A program made the position numbers and the translations under genes. From contig NZ_SZQA01000001.1 of NCBI RefSeq assembly GCF_005233835.1, forward strand, positions 124,001 to 188,000: DNA of 64,000 bases. Reading direction: 5' to 3'. The notes beneath the pieces were generated by a model. The model did not search any database. It saw only the letters and a list, made by a program, of their open reading frames with translations, and had not been told where the DNA came from. This document shows positions 8,244 through 16,566 of the stretch, piece by piece (the stretch's first letter is position 1; every line of letters starts with the position of its first letter). Origin of the DNA: Herbidospora galbida. Lineage in GTDB: Bacteria; Actinomycetota; Actinomycetes; Streptosporangiales; Streptosporangiaceae.

Positions 8244-9182
8244 TCAGTACCAGGTGATGGTGGGGAACCAGATGACGCCGGTGCGGGCGAGCAGCCGGAC
8301 GTCCCAGTAGAGGAAGGTGAAGACCCCCGCGACGAGCAGCGCCGACCCGGCCACCACGGCGACCCGGCCTGGCTTGGAGGTGAGCCAGCGCTGCACCCGC
8401 CCCCCGGTGGCGACCGCCAGCAGCAGGAAAAGCACTGCCAGCACGACGATGTTGCCCAGCGACTGGGTGAGGAACGACAGCGCGCCGTAGAGGGGGTTGC
8501 CGCTGTCGGCGACGTCGCGGAACAGCTGCCGGTAGAGGCCGAAGGGGCGGCCGATGAGGAACAGGCCGATGAGCACGCCCATGACCAGCGACCGGGCGTG
8601 CGGGAAGCGGGCCGAGACCTTCGCCAGCGGGTCGGGCACCAGGTGCAGCGCCGCCAGCCCGAGGTAGATCATGACCAGCCCGAGGATGCCGAACACGACC
8701 AGCGACTGGATCAGGCGCGGCGCGAGCCCGGAGGTGACGGTGGCGGTGGAGTACTGCGGCATGGTGGTGCCGAAGAAGGCGACCACGACCCCGTAGAGGG
8801 CCGAGACGGCCGCCATCGCGGCGACGAGCCAGCCGAGCGGCACGAGCGCCTGGGTGATGCGGCCCCTGATGGAGCGGCGTTCGCCGAGCATGGGCGCGAC
8901 CGCGCCGAGGGCGGCGATGTTACAGGCCGTGAAGGTGCCGCCCAGGCCGCTGGCGAAGGCGAACAGCACGCCCGACAGGACTCCGGCGATGGGCGCTCCG
9001 GTGGCCTCGTGGCCGATGATCGCGCTGGTGACGTTCTCGCCGATGACCTTGTCGACGAAGGGCGCCGACCAGAGCACGGTCAGGGCGAAGCCGCCGAGGA
9101 AGCTGAACAGCACGATCCGACCCCGATGGTCGGGGACGTCGGTGCGCGGGGCCGCGGTGGAGCGGGGCTGGGTGGCCGTCAC
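8244..9182 (-). CDS. Polytopic membrane protein of the PKS operon
   Basis: 312 aa with about eight hydrophobic segments. It starts at GTG 9182, which overlaps the preceding stop as GTGA; AAAGGA provides the ribosome binding site. One helix reads GGTFTACNIAALGAVAPML, vaguely like CcdA/DsbD-type helices with a buried cysteine and proline, but not enough to assign the family. It could be a transporter or a membrane redox protein for the polyketide pathway. Confidence 0.72.
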   Translation of the reverse strand: MTATQPRSTAAPRTDVPDHRGRIVLFSFLGGFALTVLWSAPFVDKVIGENVTSAIIGHEATGAPIAGVLSGVLFAFASGLGGTFTACNIAALGAVAPMLGERRSIRGRITQALVPLGWLVAAMAAVSALYGVVVAFFGTTMPQYSTATVTSGLAPRLIQSLVVFGILGLVMIYLGLAALHLVPDPLAKVSARFPHARSLVMGVLIGLFLIGRPFGLYRQLFRDVADSGNPLYGALSFLTQSLGNIVVLAVLFLLLAVATGGRVQRWLTSKPGRVAVVAGSALLVAGVFTFLYWDVRLLARTGVIWFPTITWY

Positions 9183-9826
9183 GTGGGCCGTCCTTTCTGG
9201 TGGGGGGTGGTGAGCCGGAACCCGACGGAGTCGCCGAGGCCCTGCTCGGTGCCGAGGTGACGCAGGAAGGCGGCCAGCGACTCGATCCACGTGCTGGCCG
9301 AGAGCGGCCCGGCGTCGACGACGTTCAGACCCGTGCCGCCGAGCAGTTCGGTCACCGCGTCCTTGGCGGCGGGGTGGTCGCCCGCGATGGGCACGGTGAG
9401 GCCGTCGCCGGGGCCGACGAGGCCGAGACGCCGGGCCGAGACGCAGTTGAGCGCCTTGACGACGGCGCTCTTGCGGAAGGCGTCGGCGACCAGTTCGGCC
9501 GATGACCGCGGTCCGCCGGCCGGCATGTCGCCGGGGTCGGGGTTGGAGACGTCCACGACGATGCGGCCGGCCAGCTCACGTGCGGTCAGCGGGGCGATGA
9601 CCTGGCAGGTCACCCGGAGCCGGGTGGCCAGGAACACGATCGGCGCCCTGGCGGCGACCGTGGCCAGGTCGGCGGCGACGGCGCCGGGCAGCGTGTCGGC
9701 CAGCAGGGCTCCGGTCCGGCGCGGTCCGCCTGCCAAGAGGAGCGGATGTCCGTTGCGGTGCAGCAGCCCGGCGATGGCCGCGCCCATCGACCCGCATCCG
9801 ACGACCCCGACCGGCTCGCCCCTCAC
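9179..9826 (-). CDS. NADPH-dependent F420 reductase-like Rossmann oxidoreductase
   Basis: 215 aa. The N-terminal Rossmann motif VGVVGCGSMGAAIAGLL identifies a dinucleotide-binding fold; IVVDVSNP and AVVKALNCV match the Fno/NADP oxidoreductase (STEAP-like) family. It starts at GTG 9826 overlapping the thioesterase stop (GTGA). F420 is widespread in actinomycetes, so F420H2/NADP+ exchange or direct reduction of a pathway intermediate are both possible. Tight coupling to the PKS and thioesterase argues for a tailoring role. Confidence 0.8.
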   Translation of the reverse strand: MRGEPVGVVGCGSMGAAIAGLLHRNGHPLLLAGGPRRTGALLADTLPGAVAADLATVAARAPIVFLATRLRVTCQVIAPLTARELAGRIVVDVSNPDPGDMPAGGPRSSAELVADAFRKSAVVKALNCVSARRLGLVGPGDGLTVPIAGDHPAAKDAVTELLGGTGLNVVDAGPLSASTWIESLAAFLRHLGTEQGLGDSVGFRLTTPHQKGRPT

Positions 9827-10263
9827 CGCCGACTTCCCGGCACGGCGTACGCGTCCAGCGCTTGGTATAGCTCCTGGGGGACGTCGATGGCGATGAGGTC
9901 GCCGTCGACGCGCTGCATGCAGGCCACCGTCTGGGCGCCGCGGGCGACGAGCTGGCCGGGGCCGTTGCCGACGCGGAAGTAGTCGAAGCCCATGACGATG
10001 CGGTTGAGGTCGATGCTGCGCAGGGTCATCCGGATCGACACCAGGTCGAAGGCCTGCAACTCGGCGAAGTACTCGCACGAGCATGACACGGTGACCAGCG
10101 CGAGGTCGGAGTAGAGGCCGCGCAGCACTCCGGGCGCGTGGTCGGCCAGGAAGCGTTCCCGGCAGGCGCCCTGCCAGGCGACGTAGTTGGCGAAGTAGAC
10201 GTTGCCGACGAGGTTGGTGTCGGCGAAGGTCACCAGGTGTTCGTAGGCGAAGTGGGGGTTCAC
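9823..10263 (-). CDS. Enediyne-type hot-dog acyl thioesterase (E10/TEBC family)
   Basis: A 146-aa single hot-dog-fold thioesterase beginning MNPHFAYEHLVTFADTNLVG, then NVYFANYVAWQGACRE, the signature of thioesterases paired with enediyne iterative PKSs. In that family the enzyme releases the nascent polyene from the PKS acyl carrier domain. It starts at GTG 10263, overlapping the pksE stop, so the two are made together. It lacks a tail domain and is cytosolic. Confidence 0.9.
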   Translation of the reverse strand: MNPHFAYEHLVTFADTNLVGNVYFANYVAWQGACRERFLADHAPGVLRGLYSDLALVTVSCSCEYFAELQAFDLVSIRMTLRSIDLNRIVMGFDYFRVGNGPGQLVARGAQTVACMQRVDGDLIAIDVPQELYQALDAYAVPGSRR

Positions 10264-13200
10264 GGTGATCCCTTCACAAGGACGGCCACGGCCACCGGCC
10301 GAGGATCACCGCCGATGCGCACGATCGCCGAGGCGATCCGGTGCGGCCCGCCGCGCAGCAGAACCCATCCCTGCTCGAAGACCCCTGAGACGCTGAGCGG
10401 CACCCCGCCGGTGTCGCCCGCCGAGACCAGACAGGAACGGACCGTGCGCAACCGCGCGTGCGTGAAGGCGGCGGGCTCGCCGGTGAGCCGTGTGATCGGA
10501 TGGGGCTCCCCTGGCGGCTCCTCCTCGTCGAGGGCCACATGGTCCAGGGCGCAGCCGAGCGAGGCCGCGCCGGTGACCTCCAGGTCGAGGCCGGGGCCTG
10601 TCTCGACCTTGACGTTGACGTCGGGGAGCAGGCTCTCCAGCCCGCGTTCCACCAGCGGCCCGAGCAGGACGGCGGGCCAGCCGCCTTCGGGTTCGAGCGG
10701 GCCGATGTCGCGTAGCCGCAACCGGTGCCAGCTCAGCACCGGCCGGTCCTGGTCGTCGTGGATCGAGACGTCGTAGACGTGCTCGGCTCCGTCGCGATGG
10801 TGCTCTGTCGCCGACAGGCGCAGTTCCGCCGGGTGGGGGCCGGGGTCGTGCACGGTGATCGCCTCGCAGCCGACCGGCAGCAGGCGACGGCCGGGCACGC
10901 AGACCTGGAGTGCGTGGATGGTGGCGTCGGTGAAGGTGGGGTCGCCCAGTTGCGTCCCCTCCGGCGACCAGCGCGGTCCGGCGTCCACGACGGCGACGCA
11001 GGCGGTCGCCTCCAGGTGGTCGTAGCGGCGTACCCGCTGGAAGGCGGGGCCGTGGAAGAAGGTCGGGCCGTAGAGGTCGGCGCCGTCGTGCGGCGGCAGT
11101 TCCGAGACCCTGCGCAAGGGCCTGATCGGCTCCCGGGCGGTCCCGGCGACGGCGGTGAAATGCTCGGCGGCGTAGCCGCTCTCGTCGCTGCGCAGCACCA
11201 CGCGGACCCCGTCCGGGCTGGCCAGCGCGCAGACGCGAACCGTTCGCACCCCATCGGCCGGGACGATGACCGGCCGGTCGAAGCGGGCCTCGCCGAGGGA
11301 GGCGACGGGCTGCCCGGTGAGCGCCGCGGCGGCCTCGGCCATCAGCTCCAGCGCGACCACGGCGGGCAGCACGGCCAGCCCGTCGATGAGGTGGTCTCTC
11401 AACTGAGGATGGGTGTCTAGTCCCAGGTCGGCCTCGGCGACCAGCTCGACGCCGGGGACGTGCAGCCGGGTCCGGGTGAGCAGCGGCCCCACGGGGTCAC
11501 CGGGACGGTCGAGCTGGGGCAGCCGCCCGGTCGCCAGGAGAGTGGGGCCATCGGCCGTGAGCACCTCGTGGAGCAGTTCCACGCCGCGTTCGGCCGGGAG
11601 GGGGTCGACCCCGGCCCGGCGCAGGCTGTCGAGCACGTCGAGGCGCTCGCCCATGCCGGCGCCCGACCAGGCCGTCCAGTCGACGTTGCGCACCCGGCAG
11701 TGCGGCGCCCGCCGCGCCAGGACGCGTGCGAGCTCGCGCATGCGGCCGTTGGCCAGGGCGTAGTGGGCTTCGCCGGGGAGGCCGAACCGGCCGATGACCG
11801 AGCCGAAGGTGACCACGTGGCGCAGCCGGGACGGGTCGACGGCGGCCAGGACGTTCTTCAGGCCGTGGTACTTGGCGGCGGCGTGCCGGGCGAGGTCGTC
11901 GTCGGTGAGCTCGGCGAAGCGTTTGGGCTCGTTGACGCCGCCGCTGTGGATGATCGCGGTGACCGGCTCGGCGATCGCCTCCGCCACGGCCACCGGATCG
12001 GCGAGGTCGGCCTGGAGATAGGCGTACCGGATGCGGTTCTCGGTGAGGACGGCCAGGTTGGCGCGTAACTCCTCGTCAGCGGACGGGTCGGCGCGGCCGA
12101 GCAGCAGCAGGCGGCAACCGTAGGCGTCGCCGACCGCGAGGGCGGAGCGGAACCCGATGCCCTTCCCGCCGCCCGTCACCAGCACCACGTCATCCGAGGT
12201 CAGCGGCGTTCCGCCGGTTCCGGCCCCGGCGGGGCGGAAGACCGGGACGCCGACACCGCCATCGGCGACTACCTCGGCAGGGCCGTCGAAGGGGGCCGCG
12301 AGCACGGTCGCGACCGATTCGGCGTCGGCGGCGGAGATCCAGCGCAGCCACCGGTCGGGGTGTTCGGCGCGCACCGAGGCGAGGAAGCCCGAGGCGGTGT
12401 CGCCGTGGTCGACGACCGTGAGCGGCGATCCGGTACGGGCGGCTGTGACCAGCGCCGCGATGTCCTCGTCCGAGGGGTCCTCGGGGAGGAAGACGAGTTC
12501 GGCGGCGCCTCCCGACTGGAGCGAGGGTTCCAAGGCGTCCCGCAGCGGGCCCCGGCCGCTGATCCGCCAGGCGTGGGGACGGTCGGCGACCGCCAGTTCG
12601 ACGGGCTCGGTGTGCTCGGTGAGCAGCCGGTGCCAGCTCGCGACCCCGGCGAGCGGCGGCTCGGTCTCGTCGGCGGTGGGCAGCGCGGCGATCAGGGCGG
12701 CGAGTTCGGCCACCGACACGTCGGCTGACATCAGCGGCTCGGCGGGCACGGCCCGGCCCAGCACGGTGGCCGCCTCCCCCGCGAGCTGCACGACCCGCAG
12801 CGAGTTCAGGTGCAGGTCGCTGAGCAGCCGGTCGTCCTGGCCGACGGCGTCGACGGGAAGCTCCAGCAACCCGGCCACCAGTTCCCGCACGGTCGTCGGC
12901 ACGTCACCGGATGCCGTCCGGGTCTCCGGGACGGCCTCGGCGGAGATCGGCTCGTATCCCGCCTCCACCCGCGGCGCCTGTTCGCACGGGTTCTCCAGGA
13001 ACAGCGGCTCCCGCCACAGGTCGAAGGGCCGGTGGGAGCGGTGGGCGGACAGCGGCCGGGGGTCGGTGAGCAGGCCGAGCGCGTAGAGCGTGGCGGCGGC
13101 CTGCAGCGGCGCGGCGGCCGACTCGCCTCCGACGTCCATCGCGACCACGGGCCGCGGCGTCAGCGTGGTGGCCAGCGTGGTGAGCGAGTGTCCCGGACCG

Positions 13201-15647
13201 ACCTCGATCAGCAGGTCGCAGTCCTCGGCCAGGGAGACGACCGCGTCGGCGAACTTCACCGGCGCGGTGAGCTGGGTGGTCAGCAGCTCCGCCAGGTCGG
13301 TCTGCGGGGCCAGCCGGGTGCCGAGGACGGTGGAGTGCACGCTGCCGCGTACCGGACCGAAGTTCAGGCCGCGCAGGTGTTCGGCCAGCACCGGCTCGGC
13401 CTCGGTGAAGGCCGGTGAGTGGAAGGCGTGGCTGACCCGCAGCGGCCGCGCGGTGATCCCCCGCGTCCGGCAGCGGGTCAGCAGCGCGGCGAGCTCGGTG
13501 TCGGGTCCGGCGACGACGTGGGAGGTGCCGTGTTCGGCGGCGACCACCAGGCCGGTGCCTGCGATCAGCGTCTCGGCCAGGTCCCGGTCGGCCATGACCG
13601 ACACCATGCCGGTGCCGGAGGCGCCGTGCGCTTTCATGATCTTGCCGCGGGCGGCGGCCAGATCGACGGCCTGGTCCTCGGTGAGGGCGCCGGCCCAGTG
13701 CAGCGCGGTGATCTCCCCCAGGCTGTGGCCCGCGGCGCCGTGGGCGGTGACGCCGAGCGAGGTCAGCCAGCGCAAACCGGCGATGGAGGCCCGCACCACC
13801 GACGGCTGCACCACGGCGGTGTCGACGGTGTCGTCGACACTGTCGAAGTAGGCAGCCAGTTCGGGATCGAACCCGCCGAGCGCCCCGGGCCCGGCAGGGA
13901 TGCCCGCGCCCTGGCCGGTGAACAGCAACCCGGCCCGGCCCGCCGGTCCGGAACCCACCGCACCGCCCGGGAAGACCGTGAACCCCCCGTCGAGCGCGGT
14001 CAGCGCCCGCCGGGCCCGGTCACCGAGCTGGGCCGGATCGGCGGCGACCAGGGCGGCCCGGAAAGCGGGCCGGTCGGCGGGAAGGTGACTGGCGGCGAGG
14101 TCGGACAGCTCGCTCATCGCCATCGTCGCGGACGCGGCGACGGCCCGGTCGAGCACGCGGCGCAGTTCATCGGGGCTGTCCGCCCCGAACAGGACGAGCT
14201 CGTGAGTCGGCGGACGCCGCGCGAGCACCTGCTCGCGCGGGGTCAGCGCCGCCCGCCGGGCGGAGGTGGCCGACTCCAGGATCAGATGGGTGTTGATGCC
14301 CCCGAACCCCATGGCGCTGACCCCAGCGCGCAGCGGTTCTCCGTCCGGCCACGATTCGGCCTCCGACAACACCCGCAGCGGTGCGCCCTCGGCCCGGAGG
14401 TCGGGGTGCGGGCTCTCGCAGCCCGTGGTGGGCGGGAGCACCTGCCGGTGCAGCGCCATGGCGGCCTTGAGCAGCCCGGCCAGCCCGGCGGCGGCCTTGG
14501 TGTGCCCGATGTTGGCCTTGATCGAGCCGAGCGCGGCCGGGATCGTGGTCCGCCTGCCGCGTTGCGCCTCCACGAGGGTGGCGATCTCCACGGCGTCGCC
14601 GACGGCGGTGCCGGTGCCGTGGCCCTCGAACAGGGCGACCTCCTCGGGGCCGTACCCGAGGCGTTCGTAGGCCCGGCGCACGGCGAGCACCTGACCGGCC
14701 TGTTCCGGACGGGTGATGCCGCCCCTGCCGTCGGAGGACACGCCCCAGTCGCGGATGAGCGCGAGCGGCGCCCGGCCCTCGGCCAGCGCGTCCTGCGCCC
14801 GCATCAAAACGACCATGCCGCAGCCCTCGCCGGGCCAGAACCCGGTCGGGTGCTCGTCGTAGATGCGCATGGCGTCGGTCGCGATCGCGCCCGTCCGGGC
14901 GAAGCCGACCAGTTCGAACGGGTCGAGGCTGAGGTCGACGCCCCCGGCGATCACGACGTCGGCCGCGCCGGAACGCAGCGTGTTCCCCGCCGTGATGACT
15001 GACAGCAGGGACGAGGCGCAGGCGCCGTCGACGGTGTAGCCGCCGCCGTGGAAGTCGAAGTGGTTGCACACTCGCCCGGCGATGGTGTTGGCCAGCCCGC
15101 CCGCCAGGCTCTCGTCGTTGGGCTCGGGGAAGGGCTGTTTGAAACGGTGCTCGACGGTGGCCAGGAAGCGAGCCAGCTCGGGCGCTTCCCAGCCCTCCTC
15201 CGTCAGCGCCTGCTGCATCACCCTGCGGACGTAGGGCCAGCGCAGCCGTAGCCCGTTGGCGCGGCTGAACTCGCCGTTCATGGTGTTGCCCACGACCACG
15301 CCGACCCGGTCGCGCTCCAGCCCGGCTCCGTCGGGGTATCCGGCCGACGCCAGCGCGTCGGCGGCCACCTCCAGGGCGAGCCAGTGGGTGGTGTCGGTGA
15401 CCCGGTGGACCGGCCCCGGGATGCGGAACCGGGCCCGGTCGAAACTCCAGCCCTCCAGGACGGCCGCGAATTTGGCGTAGGTGCCGTCGCGGTCGCCGGC
15501 GTAGTCGGCCAGGTTCAGCCGTCCCGGCGGGATGGGGCGGAAGGAGCGCCGACGGGAGAGCACCGACTCCCAGAGCTGGGCCGGGTCGTCGGCGCCGGGG
15601 TAGCGGCAGGCGGCGCCGACGATGGCGATGGTGGCGTGGTCGTACAC
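10260..15647 (-). CDS. pksE: Iterative type I enediyne-type polyketide synthase (PKSE)
   Basis: 1795 aa with KS-AT-ACP-KR-DH-terminal domain. KS: nucleophile C210 in DGACASS, H343 in EGHGTGT, H382 in NIGHTKAA. AT: S642 in GHSLGE and HAFH (740-743), a malonyl-CoA pattern. ACP: S949 in DLHLNSL. KR: VLVTGGGKGIG (about 1155-1165), S1283 and Y1296. DH: H1419 and D1574. The order is diagnostic of PKSE, which makes a linear polyene. The C-terminal domain should be a built-in phosphopantetheinyl transferase, but the metal-binding aspartate expected after GC is alanine (A1700, LGCALDHV), and the WxxxECLRKAG-type motif reads LRTVRSCLVSAG, so self-activation looks lost. GTG start, 4 nt after the unbU stop, with AGGA upstream. 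Confidence 0.95.
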   Translation of the reverse strand: MYDHATIAIVGAACRYPGADDPAQLWESVLSRRRSFRPIPPGRLNLADYAGDRDGTYAKFAAVLEGWSFDRARFRIPGPVHRVTDTTHWLALEVAADALASAGYPDGAGLERDRVGVVVGNTMNGEFSRANGLRLRWPYVRRVMQQALTEEGWEAPELARFLATVEHRFKQPFPEPNDESLAGGLANTIAGRVCNHFDFHGGGYTVDGACASSLLSVITAGNTLRSGAADVVIAGGVDLSLDPFELVGFARTGAIATDAMRIYDEHPTGFWPGEGCGMVVLMRAQDALAEGRAPLALIRDWGVSSDGRGGITRPEQAGQVLAVRRAYERLGYGPEEVALFEGHGTGTAVGDAVEIATLVEAQRGRRTTIPAALGSIKANIGHTKAAAGLAGLLKAAMALHRQVLPPTTGCESPHPDLRAEGAPLRVLSEAESWPDGEPLRAGVSAMGFGGINTHLILESATSARRAALTPREQVLARRPPTHELVLFGADSPDELRRVLDRAVAASATMAMSELSDLAASHLPADRPAFRAALVAADPAQLGDRARRALTALDGGFTVFPGGAVGSGPAGRAGLLFTGQGAGIPAGPGALGGFDPELAAYFDSVDDTVDTAVVQPSVVRASIAGLRWLTSLGVTAHGAAGHSLGEITALHWAGALTEDQAVDLAAARGKIMKAHGASGTGMVSVMADRDLAETLIAGTGLVVAAEHGTSHVVAGPDTELAALLTRCRTRGITARPLRVSHAFHSPAFTEAEPVLAEHLRGLNFGPVRGSVHSTVLGTRLAPQTDLAELLTTQLTAPVKFADAVVSLAEDCDLLIEVGPGHSLTTLATTLTPRPVVAMDVGGESAAAPLQAAATLYALGLLTDPRPLSAHRSHRPFDLWREPLFLENPCEQAPRVEAGYEPISAEAVPETRTASGDVPTTVRELVAGLLELPVDAVGQDDRLLSDLHLNSLRVVQLAGEAATVLGRAVPAEPLMSADVSVAELAALIAALPTADETEPPLAGVASWHRLLTEHTEPVELAVADRPHAWRISGRGPLRDALEPSLQSGGAAELVFLPEDPSDEDIAALVTAARTGSPLTVVDHGDTASGFLASVRAEHPDRWLRWISAADAESVATVLAAPFDGPAEVVADGGVGVPVFRPAGAGTGGTPLTSDDVVLVTGGGKGIGFRSALAVGDAYGCRLLLLGRADPSADEELRANLAVLTENRIRYAYLQADLADPVAVAEAIAEPVTAIIHSGGVNEPKRFAELTDDDLARHAAAKYHGLKNVLAAVDPSRLRHVVTFGSVIGRFGLPGEAHYALANGRMRELARVLARRAPHCRVRNVDWTAWSGAGMGERLDVLDSLRRAGVDPLPAERGVELLHEVLTADGPTLLATGRLPQLDRPGDPVGPLLTRTRLHVPGVELVAEADLGLDTHPQLRDHLIDGLAVLPAVVALELMAEAAAALTGQPVASLGEARFDRPVIVPADGVRTVRVCALASPDGVRVVLRSDESGYAAEHFTAVAGTAREPIRPLRRVSELPPHDGADLYGPTFFHGPAFQRVRRYDHLEATACVAVVDAGPRWSPEGTQLGDPTFTDATIHALQVCVPGRRLLPVGCEAITVHDPGPHPAELRLSATEHHRDGAEHVYDVSIHDDQDRPVLSWHRLRLRDIGPLEPEGGWPAVLLGPLVERGLESLLPDVNVKVETGPGLDLEVTGAASLGCALDHVALDEEEPPGEPHPITRLTGEPAAFTHARLRTVRSCLVSAGDTGGVPLSVSGVFEQGWVLLRGGPHRIASAIVRIGGDPRPVAVAVLVKGSP

Positions 15648-15651
15648 GGGA

Positions 15652-16566
15652 TCACGTCCTGTTGGCGGCGGCGACGAGCTGGGGCGCGGGTTCCTCGGCG
15701 GGGGTGGCGGCGCGGGCCCGCAGCGAGATCACTCCGAGTGCCGCACCCCGCAGGGCGCACACGATGACCAGGGCGAAGAACAGGCCGAAGGCGATGTGGA
15801 CGTGCACCAGCAGCCCGTAGACCGCGGCCGTCGCGACGCCGAAGGCGACCTGGTTGGCGGGTTTGACCGGGGTCGTTCCCGGGTCGGTGATCATGTAGTT
15901 GGTGAACAGGATGAACGCGGTGCCGGTCATGACGGTCAGCGCGGTCACCGTGGCCGTCCCGTCGATCCCGGTCCGGATCACCGCCTGGGCGGCGAAGCCG
16001 AGGACCCAGCCGAGGATGAGCGGGATCTTCTTGGTGAGCATGGCGTTGATGACGGTGCCGGAGATCAGGATGAACGCGGGCAGCACCCAGTCGAGCGGCC
16101 CGCTGATCCACTCGGTGAAATGGTAGGGAGGCGCGATGCTCACCCACGGGAACACGATCAGCACCACGACGATGCCGAAGTTCGACGGGTTGAGCACGTG
16201 CCGGAACTTGCCGTGGAGCCGGATCCGGATCAGGTATTTGGACGCGATCGCCACGATCACCGCGAAGATCACCGGGGCGATGCGGTCGTTGGCGTACAGG
16301 AGCATCGCGCAGGCCAGTCCGGTGATGTGGGCCGGCAGTAGGAAGGTGACCAGCCCCTTGAAGCCGCCGCCCTGGAACTTGGGCGTGCGCCCGGTCGCCG
16401 CGGCGTCCAGCCACTCCAGCCCGATCTCCAGGATGTAGGCGGCCGCCAGCGCCGCCAGCGGCGTGACGTACGCCTGCTCGAAGCCGAGCACGGCGTGGCC
16501 GAGGATGTTGAACGCCGTGATCGAGATCGCGAACCGGCGCAGCGCGATGACGCGGGGGTCTTTCAT
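15652..16566 (-). CDS. unbU: UnbU-type membrane protein of the enediyne cassette
   Basis: 304 aa with about eight to nine transmembrane helices. It carries the RnfD/NqrB-like HVLNPSNFGIV and ITDPGTTPVK features that mark UnbU proteins. UnbU is conserved next to PKSE genes; its exact task is not settled (membrane redox or transport is assumed). ATG 16566 overlaps the unbV stop (ATGA), and the stop lies 4 nt before the pksE GTG. Confidence 0.9.
   Translation of the reverse strand: MKDPRVIALRRFAISITAFNILGHAVLGFEQAYVTPLAALAAAYILEIGLEWLDAAATGRTPKFQGGGFKGLVTFLLPAHITGLACAMLLYANDRIAPVIFAVIVAIASKYLIRIRLHGKFRHVLNPSNFGIVVVLIVFPWVSIAPPYHFTEWISGPLDWVLPAFILISGTVINAMLTKKIPLILGWVLGFAAQAVIRTGIDGTATVTALTVMTGTAFILFTNYMITDPGTTPVKPANQVAFGVATAAVYGLLVHVHIAFGLFFALVIVCALRGAALGVISLRARAATPAEEPAPQLVAAANRT

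Noticed and set aside
8244-9182. CcdA/DsbD-type thiol transporter assignment
   Set aside because: Only one helix with a buried cysteine and proline resembles the family; the second conserved cysteine is missing.
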